From Bacillus pseudomycoides (GTDB lineage: Bacteria; Bacillota; Bacilli; Bacillales; Bacillaceae_G), in assembly GCF_002582035.1 (NCBI RefSeq), contig NZ_NUQE01000018.1, forward strand, positions 222,846-286,845: 64,000 nucleotides of DNA, given 5' to 3'. The notes beneath the pieces were generated by a model that was not told where the DNA came from, searched no databases, and saw only the letters and a list, made by a program, of their open reading frames with translations. The translations under genes and the position numbers were made by a program. Positions 1 to 7,808 of the stretch are shown here, piece after piece; within the stretch, counting starts at the first letter, position 1; each line of letters starts with the position of its first letter.

Positions 1-372
1 CAGCAAGCGATAAAACATATATATGGTGTTGGTTTACCTCCTACAGATCCGAGACTAACTCAAGATGTTAACTTACAGCTAATGAATTACATCAAACAGG
101 CTGAAGAAGGTATTGCAGCAGCAAGAGAAATCATGAAATTACAAGTCACAACAAGGTCGTGGCAATTAGATGAAAAGAAGGAATATGAATACGCGATTCA
201 TGCAAAAGAAATATTTGATACCATTCAAGCTACTCATTGTGTAATACAAGCTTTAGAACAAGTGCATTTTGGAATTATGGAGCAAATACAAAAAAATTGG
301 TTGCAAAAAGCGATATCAGATAATGTTGTTATTCAAACTGTTGATAGTTTAATGGCTCTAACAGGGAGGTAA
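1..372 (+). CDS. Prophage protein of unknown function, 5' end outside window
   Basis: The frame is open from base 1 through the ATG at 82 to the stop at 370-372, so the gene starts to the left of the window. The visible 123 residues are mostly helical and charged. I do not recognise the family. It sits just upstream of another small gene and about 1 kb before the replication genes, so an early-region role is likely from position only. Confidence 0.6.
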   Translation, partial: QQAIKHIYGVGLPPTDPRLTQDVNLQLMNYIKQAEEGIAAAREIMKLQVTTRSWQLDEKKEYEYAIHAKEIFDTIQATHCVIQALEQVHFGIMEQIQKNWLQKAISDNVVIQTVDSLMALTGR

Positions 373-376
373 ACAA

Positions 377-598
377 ATGACAGTAGATTATCAAAATCCC
401 AGATTGGATGATTACGTGAGATTAATTCGTTATGAAGCGGAACTAGGTGGAGAAATAAAGTTAGCTATAGTGTTTGGAGATACAGAAAAAATTAAAGAGT
501 TAAAGCTTAATAAGAAGTTAATAGCAATTCGAATCAGAATTATTGAAGCTTCGTTTAAATTGAAGCATAAAAAGGCAAAAGAAAAAGCTACCGCCTAG
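377..598 (+). CDS. Small prophage protein, unknown
   Basis: A 73-residue ORF starts four bases after the preceding stop, behind a strong GGGAGGT Shine-Dalgarno sequence. The product is lysine-rich at the C-terminus and probably all helical. No family recognised; kept as a gene because of its ribosome binding site and tight spacing with its neighbour. Confidence 0.6.
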   Translation: MTVDYQNPRLDDYVRLIRYEAELGGEIKLAIVFGDTEKIKELKLNKKLIAIRIRIIEASFKLKHKKAKEKATA

Positions 599-781
599 AC
601 AACAGTAGCTACAAATAAATATCACAAAGCAATTATACCATTTTATTAATCATTTGGACAAGCCATTGTGCTTGTCGTTGTGACCAGAAAGAATTGTTAC
701 CCCATCCCCTTAAAATGATTTATCTTTCTGGTCGTAACGATGCGCACAGCATCAATTCTAAATAGAAAAGAGGTGTGAACT
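599..781 (+). other. Non-coding gap with three successive hairpins
   Basis: No gene seen. Three inverted repeats follow one another: GACAAGC/GCTTGTC at 657-676, GACCAGAAAG/CTTTCTGGTC at 682-733 with a 32-base loop, and GATGC/GCATC at 739-753. None is followed by a T-run, so they look like a structured leader for the gene at 782 rather than terminators. Confidence 0.4.
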
Positions 782-1066
782 ATGTTAACGAAAGAGAAAC
801 GTCTCCGTGATCTTGTTCTTACAAAAGATATGGAACGTGCAAATCAACTAACTGATAGCATGTTGCAATATCTGAACAATGCGCTTGAAGCTGAAACATC
901 GGAAGGATATGAGCTTTGGTGTGAAAAGTTTGATCGTTGTGCTCATGAATTCTTATTACTTCGCAAGGCAAGAGAAGAGCATGATGTCTCTAAAAGCTAC
1001 CGTGTGGTGATTAAGGGGCTCCAAGCGAATGGAGTTAATGCTTCATTAGTTTCTAGGGGCAAATAA
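782..1066 (+). CDS. Small prophage protein, unknown
   Basis: A 94-residue ORF preceded by AGAGGTG with good spacing. Highly charged and predicted helical; no recognisable motif. It follows a structured leader and lies upstream of the replication module. Confidence 0.6.
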   Translation: MLTKEKRLRDLVLTKDMERANQLTDSMLQYLNNALEAETSEGYELWCEKFDRCAHEFLLLRKAREEHDVSKSYRVVIKGLQANGVNASLVSRGK

Positions 1067-1070
1067 AAAA

Positions 1071-1094
1071 TCTATCACTTGGCAGAGTGATAGA
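1071..1094 (+). terminator. Terminator-like hairpin after the 94-aa gene
   Basis: TCTATCACT and AGTGATAGA form a perfect 9-bp stem with a 6-base loop just after the stop codon. There is no T-run on the + strand; an A-run lies upstream. Termination is therefore uncertain. Confidence 0.35.
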
Positions 1095-1166
1095 TAAAAT
1101 GTTTTCAAAAATTAAGTTAGGTTAATTATACCAAATTAAACGCTGTACAACAATGGAGGGTGTTGC

Positions 1167-1343
1167 ATGCTTTTAGACAAGAAAATACATAGAGTGTTGC
1201 TGAATCCTAGCATATTTCAGCAATCGACATCAAAGCAACATCTGATTCATTTAGTGCAGCAGTATCTTGCAAAGGGATATAAGAATTATCGCTTATTACG
1301 TATAGAAGATGGATTTGCGATATGTAAACGGGAGGATGAATAG
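1167..1343 (+). CDS. Small prophage protein, unknown (58 aa)
   Basis: ATG at 1167 behind GGAGGGTG gives a 58-residue product ending at TAG 1341-1343, one base before the next gene's ATG. Basic and rich in Leu and Tyr. No family recognised. Its position directly before the DnaD-like initiator suggests co-transcription with the replication genes. Confidence 0.55.
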   Translation: MLLDKKIHRVLLNPSIFQQSTSKQHLIHLVQQYLAKGYKNYRLLRIEDGFAICKREDE

Positions 1344-1344
1344 C

Positions 1345-2262
1345 ATGGCAGTTTATAGACAAGTACAAGTTTCATTTTGGCAGGATGCGAAAGTCATTGA
1401 GGAAATGACTCCAGAAGATAAGTTGTTTAATCTGTATCTTCTTACAAATCCACGTACTACACAAATTGGCGTATACCAAATTACGAAAAAGCAAATGGCT
1501 TTTGATTTAGGATACTCCATGGAAAGTATTAATTCACTCTTAGATCGTTTTGAAAAGCACCATAAATTAGTTAAGTATAATCCAGAAACACGAGAATTAG
1601 CGATTATCAACTGGGGAAAATACAACCTTAATAGAGGTGGTAAACCGATTGAAGATTGTATCCGTAAAGAATTAGATGGAATATCAGATGTTAGTCTGGT
1701 CGGTTTAGTTGCACAAAAAGTTAAAAATGATAAAATTCGTTCCATTTTCGAAGAATTTCTTGTTGCTAACGATACGTCCGACGATACGTCAACGACAGGT
1801 GGGCAAGAAGAAGAAAAAGAAGAAGAAAAAGAAAAAGAAAAACAACAAGAAGAACGCGCGGACGTTGTTGAAGTTAATCCAATTTCTTTTTACGAAAAAA
1901 ATTTCGGAATGATCACTCCTTTTATCGCAGATGGTATTTTAGCTTGGGAAGATGACCTGAATGCAGAACTTGTTATTAAAGCAATGAAAATAGCTTTAGA
2001 AAATAATACAAGAAATATGTCTTATGTGAATGCTATTTTAAGAGACTGGCATCTTAAAGGGTTTAAGAGTGTGGCAGATGTTGAAGTAGCCGATAAAGAG
2101 TTTCGTGCTAAATCGAATAAGCAGCAACCAGTACCGCAACAAAAAGGTCTATCTGAATCGACTAAGCAAGTTTTACAGAATCAAGAGTCTTGGAAACAAA
2201 GTGTTCCTACAAACGAGGAGTTACAAGCATTTTTACAGCAGAATGGTGGGTGGATGCAATGA
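1345..2262 (+). CDS. DnaD-domain phage replication initiation protein
   Basis: 305 residues from the ATG at 1345, chosen because GGGAGGAT lies directly upstream; an earlier in-frame ATG at 1309 overlaps the preceding gene. Residues about 1-115 look like the winged-helix N-terminal half of phage DnaD-like initiators, with a WGKYN stretch. A Glu/Lys linker follows (about 150-172). Residues about 180-245 fit a DnaD C-terminal domain (AILRDWHLKGFKS). Such proteins load the replicative helicase at the phage origin; the next gene, overlapping by four bases, is that helicase. Confidence 0.85.
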   Translation: MAVYRQVQVSFWQDAKVIEEMTPEDKLFNLYLLTNPRTTQIGVYQITKKQMAFDLGYSMESINSLLDRFEKHHKLVKYNPETRELAIINWGKYNLNRGGKPIEDCIRKELDGISDVSLVGLVAQKVKNDKIRSIFEEFLVANDTSDDTSTTGGQEEEKEEEKEKEKQQEERADVVEVNPISFYEKNFGMITPFIADGILAWEDDLNAELVIKAMKIALENNTRNMSYVNAILRDWHLKGFKSVADVEVADKEFRAKSNKQQPVPQQKGLSESTKQVLQNQESWKQSVPTNEELQAFLQQNGGWMQ

Positions 2263-3587
2263 GTAACGAAATCATTCGCAATATAGAGGCCGAACAAAGT
2301 GTTTTAGGTAGCCTCCTTTTAGAAGGTGACTTAATTAAGGATTGTCAGTTGAGAGAAAAACAATTTTCACTACCGACGCACCAAATTATTTTTAAATCTA
2401 TGCGTGAGCTGGATAGTGAGGAGAAGCCGATTGATATGGTATCGCTCGTTGCAAAATTTGATACAGCCTTTATACAGCAAATTGGTGGAATTGATTTTTT
2501 TGCGAATCTAGTAGACTCAGTACCTACTACAAAGAATTTTTCATACCACGAAGGTTTAATTATTGAATCTTGGAAAATGCGTCACGCTCAAGAAGTGGCA
2601 GGGGATTTGTATAAACGTATTCAGAGTGAAAAAGATATTAGTGCAATTAGCAATACCGTAGATCAGCTGACGGCGATTGAGGAAACAGGATATTCAGAGG
2701 AATTCGATTTGAAAGAAACGCTTGTTGATCTATACAAGGAAATGCAATTAGATGTTGGTGATTTAACTGGGATTAACACTGGATATACAGAGCTGAACAA
2801 TATGACTTCCGGTTTTCAAGAAGGAGATTTAATTATTGTTGGTGCTCGTCCATCAATGGGGAAAACAGCCTTTGCGCTTAATATTTCATATCATGCAGCC
2901 GAATCTGATACAGCGGTAGCGATATTCTCACTTGAAATGAGTAACAAGCAATTACTTAAACGAATGGTGTGTAGTGTAGGTAATGTGGATGCAATGAAAA
3001 TGAAAAACCCTAAGAAATCATTTAACTTAGATGATTGGAATAAAGCTTCAAAAGCTATGGGAATCATTAATAAATTACCACTTGAAATTTATGATGACGC
3101 TGGCATGACTATGCAAGAGATTTATAGCAAAACTAGAAAGCTCAAGCGTAAATATCCAGGGAAAAAAGTATTAGTTATGATTGATTATTTGCAACTCATT
3201 ACAGGTGATCCAAAACATAAAGGTAATAGGATGCAAGAATTAAGTGAAATCAGTCGCAAACTGAAATTGATGGCTAGAAAGTTAGGTGTATGTGTAGTCG
3301 CTTTATCACAACTCAGTCGGGCAGTAGAGAGTAGACAAGATAAACGGCCGATGCCATCAGATTTACGTGAGACAGGACAACTTGAGCAAGATGCAGACAT
3401 TATCACGTTCTTGTATAGAGAGGATTATTACGATAGGGAAACACCAAATAAAAATACGATTGAAATTATTATTGCCAAACAGAGAAATGGCCCAGTCGGA
3501 AGTGTAGAATTGGCTTTCGTTAAAGAGTTTAGTAAATTTGTTAATCTTGAACGTAGATTTGATAACCAAGCTAGGCAGGAGGCATAG
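2259..3587 (+). CDS. DnaB-family replicative helicase
   Basis: 442 residues from ATG 2259, overlapping the initiator's stop (ATGA). The N-terminal helical domain of DnaB is followed by a RecA-like ATPase with Walker A GARPSMGKT at residues 195-203 and a Walker B-type VMIDYLQL near 310. This is the hexameric 5'-3' helicase of theta-type phage replication. Length fits the DnaB family. A longer in-frame start at 2190 lies inside the upstream gene and was not used. Confidence 0.95.
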   Translation: MSNEIIRNIEAEQSVLGSLLLEGDLIKDCQLREKQFSLPTHQIIFKSMRELDSEEKPIDMVSLVAKFDTAFIQQIGGIDFFANLVDSVPTTKNFSYHEGLIIESWKMRHAQEVAGDLYKRIQSEKDISAISNTVDQLTAIEETGYSEEFDLKETLVDLYKEMQLDVGDLTGINTGYTELNNMTSGFQEGDLIIVGARPSMGKTAFALNISYHAAESDTAVAIFSLEMSNKQLLKRMVCSVGNVDAMKMKNPKKSFNLDDWNKASKAMGIINKLPLEIYDDAGMTMQEIYSKTRKLKRKYPGKKVLVMIDYLQLITGDPKHKGNRMQELSEISRKLKLMARKLGVCVVALSQLSRAVESRQDKRPMPSDLRETGQLEQDADIITFLYREDYYDRETPNKNTIEIIIAKQRNGPVGSVELAFVKEFSKFVNLERRFDNQARQEA

Positions 3588-3778
3588 TGATGTTGTTACG
3601 ACAAGAAGTTGAACGGAGAAAGTTGCTTATCATTCGTAAATTATTGAGTTTAGGATTAACTGAAATTCATGGGAAAACGTTAGATCAATTAACATTAACA
3701 CAGCTTGAAGGGATTTTAATAACAAGCTTACAGGTATTGGAGGGAACAAGTGATGCCAAAGCAGTTAACCATATTTGA
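3587..3778 (+). CDS. Small prophage protein, unknown
   Basis: 62-63 residues. AGGAGG sits at 3577-3582; GTG 3587 and ATG 3590 are both possible starts and ATG is likelier. The product is leucine-rich and helical. It overlaps the next gene by about 29 bases, typical of a compact phage operon. No function assigned. Confidence 0.6.
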   Translation: MMLLRQEVERRKLLIIRKLLSLGLTEIHGKTLDQLTLTQLEGILITSLQVLEGTSDAKAVNHI

Positions 3779-4115
3779 TGTTGAACCGGTTGTATCATTT
3801 GATCCTAAAAAAGCTCATATTCATCGATTGAATTCACAATTACGATTCGCTGATGTGGTTGTTCAAGTACCAAGACAAGCAAAGGCGATTGATGAGCTAA
3901 AACCAACAACAGCGCCAGATGATCGGTACGAACTTTTTGAAGAATATGCAATTGGAGTTTGGCGATATAAACGAGCGGAGGACAAACAATTTGGTTGGGA
4001 AGAAGCGGAAGAGCTTTGTAAAAGCGCAAGGGATAGCAAGGACCCAATTCCTATACGGATTTATTTATCACTGGAACAATCATTTATTCCAGAAAATGTT
4101 TTGCAATATTTATAG
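3753..4115 (+). CDS. Prophage protein, unknown (120 aa)
   Basis: ATG 3753 (GTG 3750 also possible) is preceded by GGAGGG. The product is soluble and mixed alpha/beta, with an acidic middle and a conserved-looking YELFEEYAIGVWRYKRAE stretch. No family recognised. It is the last gene before a long inverted repeat. Confidence 0.6.
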   Translation: MPKQLTIFDVEPVVSFDPKKAHIHRLNSQLRFADVVVQVPRQAKAIDELKPTTAPDDRYELFEEYAIGVWRYKRAEDKQFGWEEAEELCKSARDSKDPIPIRIYLSLEQSFIPENVLQYL

Positions 4116-4128
4116 GCAAATAAAAAAG

Positions 4129-4195
4129 CCGAAATCACTCTGATTCCGACATAATTATTCGACAAATTAATTATATCATACAGGAGTGATTTCGG
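4129..4195 (+). promoter_or_regulatory. Inverted repeat that can mask the next gene's ribosome binding site
   Basis: Perfect 12-base arms CCGAAATCACTC (4129-4140) and GAGTGATTTCGG (4184-4195) enclose 43 bases. The right arm contains part of the AGGAG Shine-Dalgarno sequence and the first base of the GTG start of the next gene, so folding could block its translation. Confidence 0.5.
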
Positions 4196-4386
4196 TGGCA
4201 ATTATTCAAGAAAATATTGCAGAAATGACAGCTGAAATAGATTTGAAAGAAAATAAGATTTATGTAGTGAAAGATGGACAAATCCTTGAGATAGATCCAC
4301 CAAGCAGCGGACATGGTGAACAATCATTTGTATATAAAAATGGAAAAGTAACTCGTGTTGATGAGCGGAAAACACAGTTACTTTGA
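4195..4386 (+). CDS. Small XtrA/YqaO-like phage protein (63 aa)
   Basis: GTG at 4195 has AGGAG eight bases upstream. The layout (short N-terminal segment, IYVVKDGQILEID hairpin, SFVYKNGKVTRVDE end) resembles the small PBSX XtrA / skin YqaO type proteins, but I make this link by eye and weakly. Function of that family is not established. A GTG at 4186 is too close to the Shine-Dalgarno sequence. Confidence 0.5.
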   Translation: MAIIQENIAEMTAEIDLKENKIYVVKDGQILEIDPPSSGHGEQSFVYKNGKVTRVDERKTQLL

Positions 4387-4428
4387 TACCAAATTTGAAT
4401 TTTGTATAAAACGAAAGGAGGGTTATGG

Positions 4429-4623
4429 ATGTATCCATTTTATGTTGATGGAGAAAAGGTATTTTCGTTCTCATATAAACCACGAAAAGGTGGTGTCGTG
4501 AAAGATGATGATACTGGTAAATGGTACGAAATTAAGGAAGTCGAGCAAGGACGTGGGCGTAAAGTGTATGGAAAGGAAACTCACAACTTGAACGGTATGA
4601 ATTGGCATCCTTACAAGAATTGA
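4429..4623 (+). CDS. Small prophage protein, unknown (64 aa)
   Basis: ATG 4429 follows GGAGGG with eight-base spacing. The 64-residue product is rich in aromatic and basic residues (YPFYVDGEKVFSF at the N-terminus, NWHPYKN at the C-terminus) and reads like a small beta-rich protein. No family recognised. Preceded by an imperfect palindrome (about 4386-4408) shared with its neighbours. Confidence 0.55.
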   Translation: MYPFYVDGEKVFSFSYKPRKGGVVKDDDTGKWYEIKEVEQGRGRKVYGKETHNLNGMNWHPYKN

Positions 4624-4660
4624 ACAAAAGCGTTATTTTGGAGAAAAGGAGCTGTGGAAT

Positions 4661-4822
4661 ATGCAGGATGTAAAAATGGAATACGTCGGGGGTCAAGCAA
4701 TAATTACTGTAGATGGAGAGAAAATTGCAGTCGCTACTGATGAAAAGGCAAAGTTAGTAGCAGAGAACTTATTAGTAAGTTTAGATCAAGTTGGGGCTAT
4801 TAACTTAACTATTGAGGTTTAA
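4661..4822 (+). CDS. Small prophage protein, unknown (53 aa)
   Basis: ATG 4661 behind AAGGAG; stop TAA 4820-4822. The 53-residue product has a beta-hairpin-like N-terminal part (QAIITVDGEKIAVATD) followed by a helix. No known family recognised. Part of the run of tiny + strand genes with individual ribosome binding sites. Confidence 0.5.
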   Translation: MQDVKMEYVGGQAIITVDGEKIAVATDEKAKLVAENLLVSLDQVGAINLTIEV

Positions 4823-4859
4823 TACAAAATCCTTATTTGAATAGCAAGGGAGGGGTTAC

Positions 4860-5060
4860 ATGAGCGGTTTCTATCCAAAAGCAAAAGTAAAATTATCTTT
4901 CGGTACTATTGGTGCAAATGTATATGATTTCGTATCAACTGTTCAGGTTGAAAATAGAATAGATGATTTAAAGAGATTGGAGCATAACTTAGTTTCAGCA
5001 TTAGAAATGGTTCGGAATGAAAAACAAGTTTTGGAGATGCATTTAAACAAAGGGAACTGA
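4860..5060 (+). CDS. Small prophage protein, unknown (66 aa)
   Basis: ATG 4860 after GGGAGGGG. The C-terminal half is a probable coiled coil (VENRIDDLKRLEHNLVSALE). Function unknown. Confidence 0.55.
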   Translation: MSGFYPKAKVKLSFGTIGANVYDFVSTVQVENRIDDLKRLEHNLVSALEMVRNEKQVLEMHLNKGN

Positions 5061-5097
5061 ACAAAAACGCTATTTTAATAGCAAGGGGGAATGAGAG

Positions 5098-5349
5098 ATG
5101 AAATTTTGGGCGATTGCTTATCAATATCAAGAAGATGTTTTTTATGACTTCGCTAAAGAAGAGGACACATTAGAGTTAACTGAAAGTTGTTTCTTGCCTA
5201 CAGAAGAGGTGGCAGAAAACTTTATTAGTGCAGAATTAGATAGTTATGATTATGTTCCGGTAGAAATTGAATTAGAAACATTACAGAAAAATGGCATTTG
5301 GTCTTATACAAGAGGGAAAGTTGAACGTTGGGATGAGGATTCAGAATAA
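5098..5349 (+). CDS. Small acidic prophage protein, unknown (83 aa)
   Basis: ATG 5098 follows a GGGGGAA purine stretch. The 83-residue product is strongly acidic and mixed alpha/beta. Acidic small phage proteins often mimic DNA or bind host proteins, but nothing here shows that; function unknown. Confidence 0.55.
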   Translation: MKFWAIAYQYQEDVFYDFAKEEDTLELTESCFLPTEEVAENFISAELDSYDYVPVEIELETLQKNGIWSYTRGKVERWDEDSE

Positions 5350-5380
5350 AAACTTCATTCTAGTAGGAAGGGTGATGAAG

Positions 5381-5581
5381 ATGCATATTCCATGGGACAA
5401 GCGGGTATATGCGTTGTATCAAGGTGATCAGTTCATTACAGAGGGGACTATATTGGAAATTAGCGCTAAAACAAATAGGACGTTGGCATATCTAAGGTAT
5501 TTACTTACTCCGTCATATGCAAAAAAGTGTGGGAATAGTACAAACAGGATTCGGTTGTTTCAATTGGATGATGAAGATTAA
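5381..5581 (+). CDS. Small prophage protein, unknown (66 aa)
   Basis: ATG 5381 is preferred over ATG 5375 because GGAAGG (5366-5371) is then nine bases upstream. The frame is open further left but overlaps the previous gene. The sequence YALYQGDQFITEGTILEIS and the basic middle suggest a small DNA- or RNA-associated fold, unproven. Confidence 0.5.
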   Translation: MHIPWDKRVYALYQGDQFITEGTILEISAKTNRTLAYLRYLLTPSYAKKCGNSTNRIRLFQLDDED

Positions 5582-5621
5582 TACAAAAATTTCATTTTGT
5601 ATGAAAGGAAGAATAATCATT

Positions 5622-5807
5622 ATGACGTACCTGCAGCAGTTAAATAACATCATGGGTGATTTACCATTTATGGTGCAAATGGATATTCATAAAAGGATTG
5701 GAGATTGGGCAGCGAGTGGTGGAAGTTGTGAAGAAAACGATCCATATATAAAGCAACAGTTACGATTTGCAGAAAACGTATTGAAAAGAGCAGCTAGCAA
5801 AAGCTAA
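5622..5807 (+). CDS. DUF6877-like small phage protein
   Basis: ATG 5622 with AAAGGAAG ten bases upstream gives 61 residues. The segment DIHKRIGDWAASGG and the C-terminal helix QQLRFAENVLKR match, as I recall it, the DUF6877 small-protein family of Firmicutes phages. Function unknown. Preceded by the palindrome ATACAAAA...ATTTTGTAT. Confidence 0.5.
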   Translation: MTYLQQLNNIMGDLPFMVQMDIHKRIGDWAASGGSCEENDPYIKQQLRFAENVLKRAASKS

Positions 5808-5907
5808 CTGCTCATCCCAAAGAAGAGAGGTATTCAAGAATAGCTGTTATGGAATAGCTTATGTGTAGTATGTGCAGATGGAGAAATATTATGCGGAGGG
5901 ATGAGAG

Positions 5908-6300
5908 ATGAATACGGTTGAGTTCAGAGCATGGGATATTAAGCGAAAAGAAATGTTTTATATAGATGATCTGTATTTCTTTGAAGAGGAAGGGATTCAT
6001 GAGATTGTCGATGGCATAGCGAGAGGTCATCATGCTGAATACAAGATTATGCAATATACGGGGATTAAAGATACAAACGGAGTAAAGATATTTGAAGGAG
6101 ATATGGTAAGAATTTTTATTCCAAATGATCCAGAAGCAGAAGAGTACATTTCTACAGTCTTTGAATTGGACAGTGCGCTTGTTGTTAAAATGGTTGGATA
6201 TGATATATACAGAGATGATCATTGCGTTGGATGGGTACCGGAAGATCATGAGTTAGAAGTGATAGGAAACATATATGAAAGTAAAAATTCAACAAAATAA
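5908..6300 (+). CDS. YopX family phage protein
   Basis: 130 residues starting at ATG 5908 after GGAGGGATGAGAG. Family signature: FRAWDIKRKEMFY near the N-terminus, MQYTGIKDTNGVKIFEGD in the middle and VIGNIYE at the end. YopX proteins are widespread in Gram-positive phages (first named in SPbeta) and have no established biochemical role. Length is normal for the family. Confidence 0.9.
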   Translation: MNTVEFRAWDIKRKEMFYIDDLYFFEEEGIHEIVDGIARGHHAEYKIMQYTGIKDTNGVKIFEGDMVRIFIPNDPEAEEYISTVFELDSALVVKMVGYDIYRDDHCVGWVPEDHELEVIGNIYESKNSTK

Positions 6301-6326
6301 TCCTTTTGTAGACAGGAGAAAATAGT

Positions 6327-6506
6327 TTGCGATTATGTACAGCGTGTGAAAAAGCACTTAGTAAAGGATATTACTGTGAATATGACGATACATATTATTG
6401 CAATATGGAATGTGTTAAAGCAGCGATGAAGCCAAGATGTTATAATAGATTATTGAAAGAGCAAACTTTATATTGGACAGTTTGTAAGAATGAAGAAGAA
6501 AAATAA
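6327..6506 (+). CDS. Small Cys-rich, zinc-ribbon-like prophage protein (59 aa)
   Basis: TTG 6327 is preceded by AGGAG at eight bases; stop TAA 6504-6506. Paired cysteines (CTAC near the N-terminus, then YYC and MEC) suggest a small zinc ribbon. No function assigned. It ends just before a strong terminator. Confidence 0.5.
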   Translation: MRLCTACEKALSKGYYCEYDDTYYCNMECVKAAMKPRCYNRLLKEQTLYWTVCKNEEEK

Positions 6507-6533
6507 ATATTAGTGTCCTACCAGAAGAACTGG

Positions 6534-6593
6534 CGGACATCATTCTATAGAGCGGTATTAATATCGTTCTGTAGTTTGGTGTCCGTTTTTTTT
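6534..6593 (+). terminator. Strong intrinsic terminator
   Basis: Outer stem CGGACATCA/TGGTGTCCG and an inner CTATAGAGCG/CGTTCTGTAG stem form one long hairpin followed by eight T residues. It closes the small-gene operon. Confidence 0.75.
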
Positions 6594-6613
6594 ATTTTAC
6601 AAGAGGTGATGGG

Positions 6614-6778
6614 ATGAAGTGCCTTCGTGATCAGCTACGAGAATGGAAGAAACATCAAAAGAAAAAGCAGCCAAAACGAAAAGAAGAAAAATTAAGTGTT
6701 CGTGATATAGAGGAATTAATGGGAATGCATCGACCAAGATATGAACGTGGTCGCGGTGGAGCGTTTAGACAAAAATAA
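6614..6778 (+). CDS. Small basic prophage protein (54 aa)
   Basis: ATG 6614 after AGAGGTGATGGG. Lys/Arg-rich (LREWKKHQKKKQPKRKEEK), with an RDIEELMGMHRPRYERGRGG tail. The charge suggests nucleic-acid binding. It sits directly before the ArpU-type regulator. Confidence 0.5.
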   Translation: MKCLRDQLREWKKHQKKKQPKRKEEKLSVRDIEELMGMHRPRYERGRGGAFRQK

Positions 6779-6798
6779 ATTAATTGGAGGAATTTAAT

Positions 6799-7269
6799 AT
6801 GAACAAACAATTATCATTCAATATGCCAGTTGTTGATGGAACGAAGACAAAAAAGGAAGTTGAAGAAGTATTTGAAACTTATCGTCAATATTTAGCGATG
6901 ATGCCTAGCGATATTTTACCAAAAGTCACACCATCGTATTCTATTATTCCTCCGACAGTTACCAATGAATTTAATAGTTCTACTGAAAACATCGCAATCG
7001 AGAGAATAGAATATGAACAAGAAAGAAACAAGTTTATGAGTTGGGTTTGTGAAGGTGTTAATCGTTTAAAAGATGATGAGCGTAAAATTATTATCCAATG
7101 TTTTATGGATGATGCACCAGGATATGATCCAGATATTTGGTTAGAAATTGGTGTAGGAAAAACGAAGTATTACAAGCTAAAAGGACAAGCTCTCTTACGC
7201 TTAGCTTTCAACTTAAAAATAGAAGTATATAAGAAGAATTATAAACAGAAAGAGGTGAAGAGTGCATGA
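6799..7269 (+). CDS. ArpU family phage late-gene regulator
   Basis: 156 residues from ATG 6799, chosen because GGAGGAA (6785-6791) lies upstream. The C-terminal half has a sigma-region-4-like helix-turn-helix (LEIGVGKTKYYKLKGQALLRLA), as in ArpU/RinA/LtrC-type regulators that turn on packaging, head and tail genes. It overlaps the next gene by four bases and lies upstream of the late region, as expected for that role. Confidence 0.8.
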   Translation: MNKQLSFNMPVVDGTKTKKEVEEVFETYRQYLAMMPSDILPKVTPSYSIIPPTVTNEFNSSTENIAIERIEYEQERNKFMSWVCEGVNRLKDDERKIIIQCFMDDAPGYDPDIWLEIGVGKTKYYKLKGQALLRLAFNLKIEVYKKNYKQKEVKSA

Positions 7270-7808
7270 ATCTTGTTCAGCCAATCCGTGATAAAGAAGC
7301 CATTCAAGAAATTAAAGAGTTTTTTAAGGAACAGAATGAACGTAATTACATTTTGTTCCTTCTTGGTATAAACACAGGGTTGCGGATTTCTGATATATTA
7401 CGCCTTCGGATTCGTGATGTAGAGGGATGGAGTATCTTTATTCGTGAGAAGAAAACGAAAAAGATAAAAGAAGTAAAGATGCCTCCAGAATTAAAGAAAG
7501 CAATAAGGGATTATACAAAGGGAAGACCGAAGAACGAATTCCTTATTAAAAGTAGAAACGGAAAGAATAAACCAATTACTAGATCGATGGCCTATGTAAT
7601 ATTGAATCAAGCAGCAAGAGAGTTTGGATTAGAACGTATTGGAACTCATTCGCTCAGAAAAACTTATGGGTATCATCATTACAAACAATTTAAAGATGTA
7701 GTTGTTTTACAAAGAATGTTAAACCACACGGATCAAAAAGAAACATTGAGATATATCGGTATCGAACAAGATACATTGAATGATTATCAAAAGAAATTCA
7801 AAATCTAA
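7266..7808 (+). CDS. Tyrosine recombinase, catalytic domain only
   Basis: 180 residues. Catalytic set visible: Arg40 in NTGLR, His128-x-x-Arg131 in HSLRK, His154 in LNHTD and Tyr163 in RYIGI. The N-terminal SAM-like/arm-binding domains of true phage integrases (350-400 residues) are absent. Short recombinases of this kind between ArpU and the packaging genes are common in B. cereus group phages. It is unlikely to be the integrase of this element, whose att core matches a serine-recombinase skin site. It may resolve multimers. Confidence 0.85.
   Translation: MNLVQPIRDKEAIQEIKEFFKEQNERNYILFLLGINTGLRISDILRLRIRDVEGWSIFIREKKTKKIKEVKMPPELKKAIRDYTKGRPKNEFLIKSRNGKNKPITRSMAYVILNQAAREFGLERIGTHSLRKTYGYHHYKQFKDVVVLQRMLNHTDQKETLRYIGIEQDTLNDYQKKFKI

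Noticed and set aside
1709-1912. Poly-lysine + strand ORF inside the DnaD-like gene
   Set aside because: Frame-shifted reading of the Glu/Lys linker; no independent start signal.
5812-6249. 145-codon - strand ORF opposite YopX
   Set aside because: YopX on the + strand is a clear family member with a ribosome site; the other strand is chance.
7266-7808. The tyrosine recombinase as the integrase of this prophage
   Set aside because: Too short, located mid-element, and the att core in sigK matches a serine-recombinase skin site. The true integrase is expected outside the window.
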